From: Clostridium sp. UBA4108
GTDB lineage: Bacteria; Bacillota; Clostridia; Clostridiales; Clostridiaceae
Assembly: GCA_002381695.1 (NCBI GenBank)
Contig: DFXM01000022.1
Coordinates: forward strand, 116,120-134,085
Length of the DNA stretch: 17,966 bases
Reading direction: 5' to 3'
This document shows, one piece after another, positions 1 to 7,189 of the stretch (the first letter of the stretch is position 1; every line of letters begins with the position of its first letter). The notes under the pieces were generated by a model. The model did not search any database. It had not been told where the DNA came from and saw only the letters and a list, made by a program, of their open reading frames with translations. The position numbers and the translations under genes are program-made.

Positions 1-1
1 G

Positions 2-16
2 TATTCGCAGCAATAA
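2..16 (+). CDS. Extreme 3' end of a gene entering from the left edge
   Basis: Only the last four codons (Y-S-Q-Q) and a TAA stop are in the window, so no function can be read from this fragment alone. It is called because the sequence around the stop matches, in inverted orientation, the end of an open frame at the right edge: 18 of 19 bases agree, with the stop codon aligned in the same frame. A rho-independent terminator about 115 bases downstream also fits a transcript ending here. The right-hand partner ends V-E-Q-E before its stop. The identity of the family is not recognised; a transposase-like multicopy gene is one possibility. Confidence 0.35.
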   Translation, partial: YSQQ

Positions 17-86
17 TATGAAGTTCAATTTCAACCATTTATTAAAAATATTTGTAATATGAATTATCTTTATTGCAACTTATATA
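8..86 (+). repeat. Left copy of a diverged inverted repeat found at both window edges
   Basis: This segment resembles the reverse complement of 17816-17899. Bases 8-26 match 17881-17899 at 18 of 19 positions. Bases 76-86 (CAACTTATATA) match 17816-17826 exactly, and the gap between the blocks is similar (49 versus 54 bases). Between them the word ATTTGTA is shared at a corresponding place. The first block spans the last codons and stop of the edge gene; the rest is non-coding. The two copies are clearly diverged and mostly AT-rich, so homology is likely but not certain. Confidence 0.45.
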
Positions 87-130
87 GATATTGTTTAATA
101 AAAAATAAAATGAAAATATCATAACTTTTG

Positions 131-165
131 GATTGTAAGAGAAAGGTTTTTCTTGCAATCTTTTT
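131..165 (+). terminator. Rho-independent terminator of the left-edge gene
   Basis: GATTGTAAGA (131-140) pairs with TCTTGCAATC (151-160) with one G-T wobble. The intervening bases can extend the stem, and TTTTT follows at 161-165. It lies downstream of the stop codon at 14-16 and upstream of the next promoter, which fits termination of the transcript entering from the left. Confidence 0.7.
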
Positions 166-239
166 ATATGAAAAGAAATCTATTTGTCAATAAAGAAGTA
201 GATAACTAAATGTGTCGTGGATAAGCAATACAGTTTTAT

Positions 240-268
240 TTGTAACTTATTATGTACAATGGTATTAT
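240..268 (+). promoter_or_regulatory. Candidate SigA-type promoter for the first hydrolase
   Basis: A -35-like TTGTAA (240-245) and a -10-like TATTAT (263-268) are separated by exactly 17 bases. The predicted start near 275 leaves a leader of about 80 bases before the gene at 353. The surrounding AT-rich sequence offers other -10-like words, so the exact hexamers are uncertain. Confidence 0.5.
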
Positions 269-307
269 ATGTAATAATATGGTCTGAAATGGGGAAAGAA
301 AGGAGCA

Positions 308-343
308 ATGAGAGTTTATATATCATTTAAGCTATCTCATTAA
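308..343 (+). CDS. Possible 11-codon upstream ORF in frame with the hydrolase
   Basis: An ATG at 308 follows AAAGGAG at very short spacing and opens an 11-codon frame (MRVYISFKLSH) closed by two consecutive TAA codons at 341-346. It is in the same reading frame as the hydrolase starting at 353. The hydrolase's own ATG has AAGG directly abutting it, too close for a normal ribosome binding site, so reinitiation after this short frame is plausible. Alternatively the frame is fortuitous, or it marks an old start now cut off by stop codons. Confidence 0.25.
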   Translation: MRVYISFKLSH

Positions 344-352
344 TAATTAAGG

Positions 353-1369
353 ATGAAGTATAATAATTTTGAGGAATTAGAAGAAGCATATTTAAATGTG
401 GCTGAGGAAAAAGGGGCTGAAGAAGCCTTAATCTTATTAGAAGAAGGAGTTGAGAATCTTTCAAAGGAAGAGTTTGAGCAAAATTTGGCTCTTATTTTGT
501 TGGATAAGTGCTGTTTCTTTTATGAATGTGAAAGATATGAGGATACTCTCAATATCTTGCAGCTCATGTTAGGCAAGGATTTTGTGTGTCCTTTATACTA
601 TTTTGATAATTTAAAGAGAGATGAAAAATTTATAAGGTTAAAAGAAAGAAATAATATGCTATTAAGAATTGCTAAAGAAAAGATAAAATTTCAATACCAG
701 GTTTATCTCCCAGAAGGATATAGCAACGGAAGGAAGTACCCAGTATTTTTTAATCTGCATGGAGATGGAGATAATACCAAGTACCATAAAGAATATTGGA
801 AGCCAGAGTATCTTTTAAAGAAAGGCTTCATAGTGGTATATCTTCAATCCTCACAAGTATTAAGACATAATAGCTATGGATGGATAAAAAGAGATATATT
901 TATTGAAGAAGATTATAAGGATCAGGAGTTATCAGTAAACAGTAATAAAGAAATAGGAACCTATGATGCTTTATATGATGAAATTAAAGATTGCTATGAT
1001 TGTTTATGTAAGGATTATTCTATTGATAGGGATAAGGTTCTAATTGGTGGTTTTTCCGGGGGTGCTATAGGTGCTATTGATATTACAGTGGCTGACATAA
1101 TCCCTATAAGAGGAGTTATAGCTCTGTGTGCTTTAAAGCCAAGGGCTTTTATGGAAGAAAATATCAGAAAATTTCTTACTAAGGAGAAAAAATGGGTATT
1201 TATGGATGGGGGAAAAGATATACCTGTACAATATGTAGAAGAGATGGTGGATATATGTAAAAGGGTAGGCATGCCTTATAAGTATTATATCAATGAAGGA
1301 ATTGGACATTGGTATCCAGAGGATTTGGATGATAAATTGGGGAAAGCATTAAGCTTTATTTTACAGTAA
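353..1369 (+). CDS. Alpha/beta-hydrolase (esterase-like) with N-terminal helical domain
   Basis: The 338-residue protein has no signal peptide and is probably cytoplasmic. Residues 1 to about 105 are acidic, helix-rich and TPR-like. Residues from about 110 resemble the phospholipase/carboxylesterase (esterase_phd) branch of alpha/beta-hydrolases. Visible landmarks are the strand-turn VFFNLHGDGD (131-140), the nucleophile elbow G-F-S-G-G with Ser235, a candidate acid at Asp285 or Asp289, and the catalytic histidine His319 in GIGHWYP. A serine esterase or acyl-hydrolase activity follows from this triad, but the substrate cannot be told. The ATG at 353 is the only sensible start, because TAA codons lie just upstream in frame and the next methionine is residue 72. 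Its ribosome binding site is poor (AAGG abuts the ATG), so expression may be low or coupled to the small upstream frame. A promoter lies at 240-268. The gene is probably monocistronic. Confidence 0.85.
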   Translation: MKYNNFEELEEAYLNVAEEKGAEEALILLEEGVENLSKEEFEQNLALILLDKCCFFYECERYEDTLNILQLMLGKDFVCPLYYFDNLKRDEKFIRLKERNNMLLRIAKEKIKFQYQVYLPEGYSNGRKYPVFFNLHGDGDNTKYHKEYWKPEYLLKKGFIVVYLQSSQVLRHNSYGWIKRDIFIEEDYKDQELSVNSNKEIGTYDALYDEIKDCYDCLCKDYSIDRDKVLIGGFSGGAIGAIDITVADIIPIRGVIALCALKPRAFMEENIRKFLTKEKKWVFMDGGKDIPVQYVEEMVDICKRVGMPYKYYINEGIGHWYPEDLDDKLGKALSFILQ

Positions 1370-1507
1370 AATTTGTATACTAAGGGAAATACTGTTCAGA
1401 CCTTTGTAGATAGTAAGACATTTAGAATAGTTAATTTGAAAAAGTATAATAAAGAACTTTGGAATAGCCTTAGTAAGTTAGAAATATTAAATGAAAATAA
1501 TCATTAG
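1370..1507 (+). pseudogene. Orphan 45-codon open frame behind the hydrolase stop, possible gene remnant
   Basis: Directly after the TAA of the hydrolase, and in the same frame, 45 sense codons run to a TAG at 1505-1507. The translation looks protein-like (…TVQTFVDSKTFRIVNLKKYN…, then a lysine/leucine-rich end with NENNH). There is no ATG or visible ribosome binding site; a TTG at 1373 is the only possible start. The stop codon lies inside the stem of the terminator at 1494-1532, as is usual for a true gene end. It could be the 3' remnant of a deleted gene, a read-through extension of the hydrolase, or a chance open frame. No family is recognised. Confidence 0.4.
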
Positions 1508-1532
1508 AACTTTAGTTCTAATGATTATTTTT
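1494..1532 (+). terminator. Strong rho-independent terminator, probably bidirectional
   Basis: A perfect 17-bp stem pairs 1494-1510 with 1515-1531 around the loop TTTA. The core arms are ATCATTAGAAC and GTTCTAATGAT, with A-run and T-run flanks on the two sides. It ends transcription from the first hydrolase region and insulates the second hydrolase. Confidence 0.9.
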
Positions 1533-1581
1533 ATAAGGAAATGACACCATTTCTAAGAAAATGAGAAGAAGCATTTCTTTA

Positions 1582-1612
1582 TTGGATAAAAATATTATAT
1601 ATATGATAAAAT
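1582..1612 (+). promoter_or_regulatory. Candidate extended -10 promoter for the second hydrolase
   Basis: TGATAAAAT at 1604-1612 matches an extended -10 (TGn followed by TAAAAT). TTGGAT at 1582-1587 is a possible -35, with a long 19-base spacer that the extended -10 could tolerate. A TATAAT at 1627-1632 is a better hexamer but would start transcription almost on the ribosome binding site and has no good -35. Confidence 0.4.
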
Positions 1613-1658
1613 GGAATTAGTAGAAGTATAATAAATGTAAAAAAGGATGGGAAATCAT

Positions 1659-2609
1659 ATGAAAAAGAAAAATAAGCTTATAGCAGGAATAGGGATAACA
1701 GGAGTAGCATTATTTTCAGGAATTACTTACGCTGTTGGGAAAATGGTGTATAAGGCTTCCGTTGGATCATCTCCAGCAGTAGCTAAGGAAAATATGTTAG
1801 CTCACTATGCAAATAGAGAAGATAAAATTTTAGATAAATTAGAAAGATATAATAATGAGAGATTATTCATAGAAAGTCCTAAAAATGGTTATGACATTGA
1901 GATAGTTAATATTAAATCAAATATTGACACTAAGGATGTCATGGTATTAGTCCATGGAATAGAGAGTAATTATCATGAGGTTTTAAAGGTGGCTTATAAC
2001 TATTTAGAAAATGGTTATAATGTAGTAGTTTATAATCAAAGACAAACTGGCTATACAGGCGGAAAAGATTATACCTTTGGATTTTATGAGAGATGGGATT
2101 TAGAGGAAGTTGTAAACTATGCAACAAAGACCTATACTGAAGGAGTATTAGGTGTCCATGGTTTTTCTATGGGAGCAGCTACAGCAACTATGCACACTGA
2201 ACTGAATGAAGAAAAGAAAAATGTGGATTTTTATATATTAGATGCTCCATATCATACTATGAAAAGTGCTGTTACCATGGGAATAGAGAGTAAAAATATA
2301 CCATTAATACCTTTAAGGTATGTATCTTGGGCTGGAGAACTATATATTAGAATTAAATCAGGTTTTAGATATAAGGATAGTGAGCCCTATAGAGCAGTGA
2401 AGGGTATAACAGTTCCAGTAATGCTTATTCATGGAACATCAGATAAGGTTACATTACCAGAAGGTAGTAAAGTTATTTATGATACAATCCCTCATATGAA
2501 TAAAGAATTATGGTTAATTGATGGATTAGATCACTGTGTTGCTTCTAATCTAATAGAGAAGGAGTATTTTAGTAGAATATATAGATTTATAGAAGAGAAT
2601 ATAAGATAA
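1659..2609 (+). CDS. Membrane-anchored alpha/beta-hydrolase
   Basis: The ATG at 1659 gives 316 residues and is preferred over the ATG at 1647, because AAGGATGG (1643-1650) then sits at proper ribosome-binding-site spacing. A lysine-rich start is followed by a hydrophobic segment at about residues 6-28, an uncleaved anchor or signal peptide, which puts the catalytic domain outside the membrane. The alpha/beta-hydrolase signature is complete: oxyanion-hole strand VLVHGIESNYH, nucleophile elbow HGFSMGAA with Ser170, acid Asp262 in HGTSDKVT, and His292 in LDHC. This resembles the YqkD/YfhR-like family of membrane-linked hydrolases in Firmicutes, whose substrates are generally unknown. The gene stands alone between two strong terminators. 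The adjacent hydrolase at 353 belongs to another subfamily, so this is not a tandem duplication. Confidence 0.88.
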   Translation: MKKKNKLIAGIGITGVALFSGITYAVGKMVYKASVGSSPAVAKENMLAHYANREDKILDKLERYNNERLFIESPKNGYDIEIVNIKSNIDTKDVMVLVHGIESNYHEVLKVAYNYLENGYNVVVYNQRQTGYTGGKDYTFGFYERWDLEEVVNYATKTYTEGVLGVHGFSMGAATATMHTELNEEKKNVDFYILDAPYHTMKSAVTMGIESKNIPLIPLRYVSWAGELYIRIKSGFRYKDSEPYRAVKGITVPVMLIHGTSDKVTLPEGSKVIYDTIPHMNKELWLIDGLDHCVASNLIEKEYFSRIYRFIEENIR

Positions 2610-2612
2610 AAT

Positions 2613-2648
2613 AAAAAGGTATTCAAAGCTTACTTTGAATACCTTTTT
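2613..2648 (+). terminator. Rho-independent terminator, symmetric
   Basis: A perfect 16-bp stem (AAAAAGGTATTCAAAG at 2613-2628 with its complement at 2633-2648) closes the loop CTTA and ends in TTTTT. The A-run on the other side would let it work in both directions. It follows the second hydrolase by three bases. Confidence 0.93.
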
Positions 2649-2657
2649 ATCAAATTA

Positions 2658-2686
2658 TTGCATAATATTACAATAATTGATAAGAT
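2658..2686 (+). promoter_or_regulatory. Promoter of the ABC importer operon
   Basis: TTGCAT (2658-2663) and TAAGAT (2681-2686) are spaced by 17 bases, and a TG one base before the -10 makes it an extended -10. The predicted start near 2693 gives a leader of about 38 bases to the ATG at 2731. It lies immediately after a terminator, so the five importer genes should form an independent transcription unit. Confidence 0.6.
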
Positions 2687-2700
2687 ATTAATAAGAAATT

Positions 2701-2717
2701 ACATAAGTACATTATGT
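2701..2717 (+). promoter_or_regulatory. Inverted repeat in the importer leader, candidate operator
   Basis: ACATAA (2701-2706) and TTATGT (2712-2717) form a perfect 6-bp dyad around GTACA. It lies about 10-25 bases after the predicted transcription start and abuts the GGAGGG ribosome binding site. A repressor bound here would block the operon, or an RNA stem could limit access to the ribosome site. It does not match the Fur, CodY or NikR consensus that I know. Short AT-rich dyads occur by chance. Confidence 0.3.
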
Positions 2718-2730
2718 GGAGGGACGAGCT

Positions 2731-4347
2731 ATGAGGGTAAAGAAATTTTTAATATTATGCTTAGTATTTATTATGAGTATGACTATGTTATTAGGATGTT
2801 CAAATTCAGATTCTAAAGACAATGAGAAAGAAGATAAAAAAGTAGAGAGTTTGAGGCGTGAAAAGAATGAGTTAATAGTATCGGTAGGACTGGAGCCAGA
2901 GGGACTAGACCCAACCACAGGTGGACATCATTCTGTAACAAGAGTGCTTTTTAGTACACTACTAAAAAGAGATAAGGACTTAAATATAGTCAATGATTTA
3001 GCAACTGAATATAGTGTAAGTGAAGATAAGTTAACCTGGACTGTAAAGATAAGAGATGATGTGAAGTTTACAGATGGAGAAAAGTTGACAGCAAAGGATG
3101 TGGTGTATACCTTTAAGGCGGCTATGGAATCAGATTCTGTAGTAGATTTAAATACTATGGAAAGTATAACAGATCTAGATGATTATACTGTAGAATTTAA
3201 ACTTAAAGAGCCTCAATCAACCTTTGTCAATAGATTGATAAGTATAGGAATAGTGCCAAAGCATTTACATGATAATAAGTATGGAGATAAGCCTATAACC
3301 TCAGGACCATATAAATTTGTACAATGGGATAAGGGTCAACAAATAATAGTAGAGGCCAATGAAGACTATTATGGAGACAAGCCTAGTATTAAGAAATTAA
3401 CCATGGTATTTATGAATGATGATACAGCTCTAGGGGCTTTAAAATCAGGAGAAATAGATATGGCTTCAATACCAGCATCCTTTGCAAATCAGAAGATAAA
3501 AGGAAAGGTTTTAAAAGAGGTAGCAAGTGTTGAAAATTTGGGAATAGCATTTCCTTATGTAAAAAGTGGAGAAAAAACCGCTGAGGGCTACCCAATAGGA
3601 AATGATGTGACCTGTGATGTGGCAATACGTCAAGCAATAAACTATGCTATAGATAGAAAAGAATTAGTAGAAGGTGTATTATCAGGCTATGGTACTCCAT
3701 CTTATGTAGGTCTTGAAGCTATGCCTTGGTACAATAAAGAAGTGGAAATACAAGATGGAGATGTAGAGAAAGCTGTTAAGATATTAGAAGTAGCTGGATG
3801 GAAAGATAGTGACAATGATGGAATAAGAGAGAAGAATGGATTAAAAGCTGAATTTAAGTTGAATTATATAACAGATACAAAGCATAGGCAGGAAATGGCC
3901 CTTGCAGTAAGTAAAAAACTAAAAGAAATAGGAGTAAATGCAGTGCCAGAAGCTAGAACTTGGGATAATGCAGTAGAAGTATTACACTCAGAACCTATCA
4001 TTTTAGGATGGGGAGAGCATGATCCAGTTTTAATAAATCAATTATTCCATAGTAAAAATTCAGGTGTGGATTGGTATAATACTGGTTTTTATAAAAATCC
4101 TAAGGTAGATGAATATATAAATAAGGCAATGATAAGTAAAACTGAAGAGGAGGCTCTAGAGTTTTGGAAAAAAGCTCAATGGGATGGAGAAACAGGTATA
4201 GCTCCACAAGGAGATGCGACCTGGGCCTGGATTGCAAATATAAATCATTTGTTTATAATGGATGAAAATTTAGATATAGGAACTCCAAAACCTCAACCAC
4301 ATGGCGGAGCTATACTTGAAAATATAACTGAGTGGAAATGGAAATAA
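2731..4347 (+). CDS. Solute-binding lipoprotein of a PepT-family ABC importer (SBP_bac_5)
   Basis: The ATG at 2731 (538 residues) has GGAGGG eight bases upstream and is preferred over the in-frame GTG at 2716. A lysine-rich start and hydrophobic stretch end in the lipobox LLGC, with Cys23 as the predicted lipidated residue. A charged linker follows and then a long extracytoplasmic family-5 binding domain, with the hallmark LEPEGLDPTTGG near the start, WTVKIRDDVKFTDGEKLTAKDV and the SGPYKF motif. Family members capture oligopeptides, nickel or nickel-metallophore complexes and hand them to the paired permeases. The length is typical. Substrate cannot be assigned by eye: no metallophore synthesis, urease or hydrogenase gene is nearby. 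It is the first gene of the importer operon, 21 bases before the first permease. Confidence 0.9.
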   Translation: MRVKKFLILCLVFIMSMTMLLGCSNSDSKDNEKEDKKVESLRREKNELIVSVGLEPEGLDPTTGGHHSVTRVLFSTLLKRDKDLNIVNDLATEYSVSEDKLTWTVKIRDDVKFTDGEKLTAKDVVYTFKAAMESDSVVDLNTMESITDLDDYTVEFKLKEPQSTFVNRLISIGIVPKHLHDNKYGDKPITSGPYKFVQWDKGQQIIVEANEDYYGDKPSIKKLTMVFMNDDTALGALKSGEIDMASIPASFANQKIKGKVLKEVASVENLGIAFPYVKSGEKTAEGYPIGNDVTCDVAIRQAINYAIDRKELVEGVLSGYGTPSYVGLEAMPWYNKEVEIQDGDVEKAVKILEVAGWKDSDNDGIREKNGLKAEFKLNYITDTKHRQEMALAVSKKLKEIGVNAVPEARTWDNAVEVLHSEPIILGWGEHDPVLINQLFHSKNSGVDWYNTGFYKNPKVDEYINKAMISKTEEEALEFWKKAQWDGETGIAPQGDATWAWIANINHLFIMDENLDIGTPKPQPHGGAILENITEWKWK

Positions 4348-4368
4348 GATAAAATAGGAGGACTTTAA

Positions 4369-5364
4369 GTGGATAGAAGAGAAAGTATAGGACTATTTGC
4401 TGTAAAAAAGTTAATAAGAATGGCAACACTACTGATAGCCATATGTATTCTAACCTTTTTATTGATGGAAGTCTCTCCTGTTGATCCTATTAGAGCATAT
4501 GTGGGAGCAGATTTATCTGTTAGTCCAGAGCAAAAGTTAAAAATAGCAGAATACTGGGGACTTAATGATCCACCTTTGGAGAGATTCATAAATTGGGCAG
4601 GATTACTTTTAAAAGGGGATTTTGGTACATCTTTAATATACAGGAGACCTGTTTTAGAAGTTGTAGGTGAAAGATTTACAGCTTCTTTAGCACTTATGAC
4701 TATAGCTTGGATAGTATCTGGGGTATTAGGTTTTGTTCTAGGAATAGTATCAGGAATGAAAGAAGGAAAATTAGTAGACAAAATTATAAAAGGGTATTGC
4801 TATGTATTAATATCAACGCCAACCTTTTGGATTGGTCTTTTATTATTGATGATTTTCTCAGTATGGCTAGGGTGGTTCCCTATAGGCCTTGGAGTGCCAA
4901 TTGGTATTTTAGCTGAAGAAGTCACAACCATTAGTCTAATAAAACACATGATACTTCCAGCTATAACCCTTAGTATATTAGGTGTGGCAAATATTGCAAT
5001 GCATACTAGGGAAAAGGTAATAGAGGTTTTATCACAGGATTATGTATTATTTGCAAGGGCTAGAGGAGAAACTACAAAAAGTATAGTAGTAAATCATGTG
5101 TTAAGAAATGTTGCATTACCAGCCATAACCATACAATTTTTATCCTTTAGTGAATTATTTGCTGGAACCATATTTGCAGAACAGGTATTTTCATATCCAG
5201 GACTTGGACAAACTACAGTTAATGCTGGGTTAAAGGGAGATGTACCATTATTAATGGGTATTGTTATAATAAGTAGTATATTTGTATTTACTGGTAATCT
5301 AATAGCAGATTTATTATATAGAATTATAGACCCAAGAATTAAAGAGGGAGGGCATCATGATTAA
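4369..5364 (+). CDS. ABC importer permease, NikB/DppB/OppB type
   Basis: The start is a GTG at 4369 with TAGGAGGA seven bases upstream. The 331-residue inner-membrane protein has an N-terminal helix (about 18-36), an extracytoplasmic region containing the KGDFGTSL motif typical of OppB/DppB proteins (82-89), and about five further helices. The cytoplasmic EAA-like coupling loop is visible as ARARGETTKSIVVNHVLRN (229-247), where the ATPases dock. It pairs with the second permease, whose start overlaps its last eight bases, implying translational coupling. The overlap pattern and spacing leave little doubt that the two form one pore. Confidence 0.92.
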   Translation: MDRRESIGLFAVKKLIRMATLLIAICILTFLLMEVSPVDPIRAYVGADLSVSPEQKLKIAEYWGLNDPPLERFINWAGLLLKGDFGTSLIYRRPVLEVVGERFTASLALMTIAWIVSGVLGFVLGIVSGMKEGKLVDKIIKGYCYVLISTPTFWIGLLLLMIFSVWLGWFPIGLGVPIGILAEEVTTISLIKHMILPAITLSILGVANIAMHTREKVIEVLSQDYVLFARARGETTKSIVVNHVLRNVALPAITIQFLSFSELFAGTIFAEQVFSYPGLGQTTVNAGLKGDVPLLMGIVIISSIFVFTGNLIADLLYRIIDPRIKEGGHHD

Positions 5365-6235
5365 TGAAAAAGCAACTATAAAGAACCTTCCCATTAAAAA
5401 AGGCTATAATAAACTTAAATTTGGAATTAGAGAAAAAACCATACTTATAATATTATTTTGTTTTATAGCTGTATCAGTAACTTTAATAATTGGAAATTCT
5501 GTTAAGGCTGAAGATATAGCGATAAACTTTGGGCAAAAAAACCTAGCTCCGACTTGGGAACATATCTTTGGAACAGATTGGATGGGGAGAGATATGTTTT
5601 CAAGAACCATGAAAGGTATTACTCTAAGTATAAAAATAGGTATATTATCAAGTTTAATTAGTGGAATAATAGCCCTGATTTTAGGACTTATGTCTGCGAC
5701 CCTTGGAAAAGCTATGGATTCAATAATAACTTGGATTATAGACTTATTTTTAGGTGTACCTCATATTTTAATAATAATTTTAATATGCTTTGCAGTAGGT
5801 GGTGGCTTAAAAGGGGTAATAATAGGTGTATCCCTTACTCATTGGCCAAGCCTTGCAAGAATAATACGATCTGAAGTTATGCAGGTTAAGACAATGGAGT
5901 ATGTTCAAATATCAAGAAAGTTTGGAAAATCAAACTTCTATATTGCAGTAAAACATATATTGCCACAGTTGTTGCCTCAACTTTTAGTTGGAACTCTTTT
6001 AATATTTCCACATGCAATATTACATGAGGCATCAATAACTTTTTTAGGTTTTGGTCTATCACCTCATGAATCAGCTATTGGTATATTGTTATCAGAATCT
6101 ATGAAGTACTTATCTACTGGATGTTGGTGGTCAGCATTTTTTCCTGGATTGTCACTACTCATAACATCCATGATGGTGGATACCATAGGACAAAATCTGC
6201 GAAAACTTGTAGATCCAGAAACTGCATACAAATAG
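5357..6235 (+). CDS. ABC importer permease, NikC/DppC/OppC type
   Basis: The 292-residue protein starts inside the end of the first permease, with GGGAGGG just upstream. It shows the DppC/OppC pattern: a cytoplasmic N-terminus, a first helix at about 27-45, then the diagnostic HIFGTDWMGRDMFSR motif (69-83) ahead of the transport domain. The EAA-like loop is ISRKFGKSNFYIAVKHILPQ (185-204). It ends in NLRKLVDPE, typical for this family. Together with the upstream permease it forms the membrane channel of the importer. A TAGGAGG that overlaps its stop codon serves as the ribosome site of the next gene. Confidence 0.92.
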   Translation: MINEKATIKNLPIKKGYNKLKFGIREKTILIILFCFIAVSVTLIIGNSVKAEDIAINFGQKNLAPTWEHIFGTDWMGRDMFSRTMKGITLSIKIGILSSLISGIIALILGLMSATLGKAMDSIITWIIDLFLGVPHILIIILICFAVGGGLKGVIIGVSLTHWPSLARIIRSEVMQVKTMEYVQISRKFGKSNFYIAVKHILPQLLPQLLVGTLLIFPHAILHEASITFLGFGLSPHESAIGILLSESMKYLSTGCWWSAFFPGLSLLITSMMVDTIGQNLRKLVDPETAYK

Positions 6236-6247
6236 GAGGCATGTGTT

Positions 6248-7189
6248 ATGAAAAACTTAAAGGAGCCAATTCTCATAATTAAAGATTTAAGCGTTTCCTT
6301 TTCTCAATACACCAAAGGGCTTAAGAGAAAGGAGCTTGAAGTAATCACTGGTCTAGACTTAGAGCTATATAAAAATGAAGTGGTAGCAGTTGTAGGTTCA
6401 AGCGGTTCTGGAAAAAGTCTTCTTGCTCATGCCATACTTGGTATATTACCTCATAATGCCACTACTCAAGGAAAAATAATTTATAAAAATAATATTTTAA
6501 ATGAGAGGGATAAAAAGAGATTAAGAGGAAAAGAAATTGTTTTAATCCCACAATCAGTGAATTTTTTAGATCCACTAATGAAGGTATCAAAGCAAGTAAA
6601 AATCTCTATAGGAGATAAAGCTAAGGCTTCAAGTATTCAAAGAGAAGTGTTTGATAGATATGAACTAGATAAAGCAGTTGATGATTTATATCCCTTTCAA
6701 TTATCTGGTGGAATGGCAAGGAAGGTATTAGTGTCCACCGCAGTAGTATCAAATAGTGAAATAATAATAGCTGATGAACCTACACCAGGTTTGGATGCAA
6801 AAGCTTTAAATGAAGCACTTTCAAACTTTAAAAATATGGCAGATAAGGGAGCTGCAGTTTTAATCATAACTCATGATATAAATGCAGCTTTAAAAATAGC
6901 AGATAAAATAGCGGTGTTTTACGCAGGAACTACTTTAGAAATAGCAAATGCTACGGACTTTAATGGAAATGGAGAAAACTTACGTCATCCTTATTCAAAG
7001 GCGCTATGGCAGGCACTTCCTCAAAATGGATTTAAACCTATAAAAGGATTTCAACCTTTGGCTAACGAGGTTTCAGAAGGTTGTTTATTCTACAACAGAT
7101 GTCACAAGGCTAAGGGGGAATGTAAGGTATATAGACCAGAACTGAAATCAGTAAGAGATGGAATGGTGAGGTGCATATATGCAACTTAA
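6248..7189 (+). CDS. ABC importer ATPase, NikD/DppD/OppD type
   Basis: The 313-residue cytoplasmic ATPase has AGGAGG eight bases before its ATG. Visible motifs are Walker A GSSGSGKS (50-57), Q-loop Gln102, signature LSGGM (152-156), Walker B IIIADEP with Glu177, and the H-loop His209. The C-terminal extension carries the oligopeptide-transporter (oligo_HPY) domain with cysteines 279, 285, 292 and 309, the arrangement known to bind an iron-sulfur cluster in DppD-like ATPases. The signature continues ARKV rather than the usual RQRV, a small deviation. It should form a heterodimer with the next gene product, whose start overlaps its last 11 bases. Confidence 0.92.
   Translation: MKNLKEPILIIKDLSVSFSQYTKGLKRKELEVITGLDLELYKNEVVAVVGSSGSGKSLLAHAILGILPHNATTQGKIIYKNNILNERDKKRLRGKEIVLIPQSVNFLDPLMKVSKQVKISIGDKAKASSIQREVFDRYELDKAVDDLYPFQLSGGMARKVLVSTAVVSNSEIIIADEPTPGLDAKALNEALSNFKNMADKGAAVLIITHDINAALKIADKIAVFYAGTTLEIANATDFNGNGENLRHPYSKALWQALPQNGFKPIKGFQPLANEVSEGCLFYNRCHKAKGECKVYRPELKSVRDGMVRCIYAT

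Noticed and set aside
1..352. Riboswitch or structured RNA before the first hydrolase
   Set aside because: Apart from the terminator at 131-165 and a short hairpin near 179-204, no known aptamer pattern was seen.
353..2609. Tandem duplication of the two hydrolases
   Set aside because: Their nucleophile elbows, N-terminal domains and lengths differ and no extended similarity is visible; they belong to different subfamilies.
4365..4781. 138-codon open frame on the - strand
   Set aside because: It is antisense to the first importer permease, whose family motifs and spacing are clear, and has no independent support.
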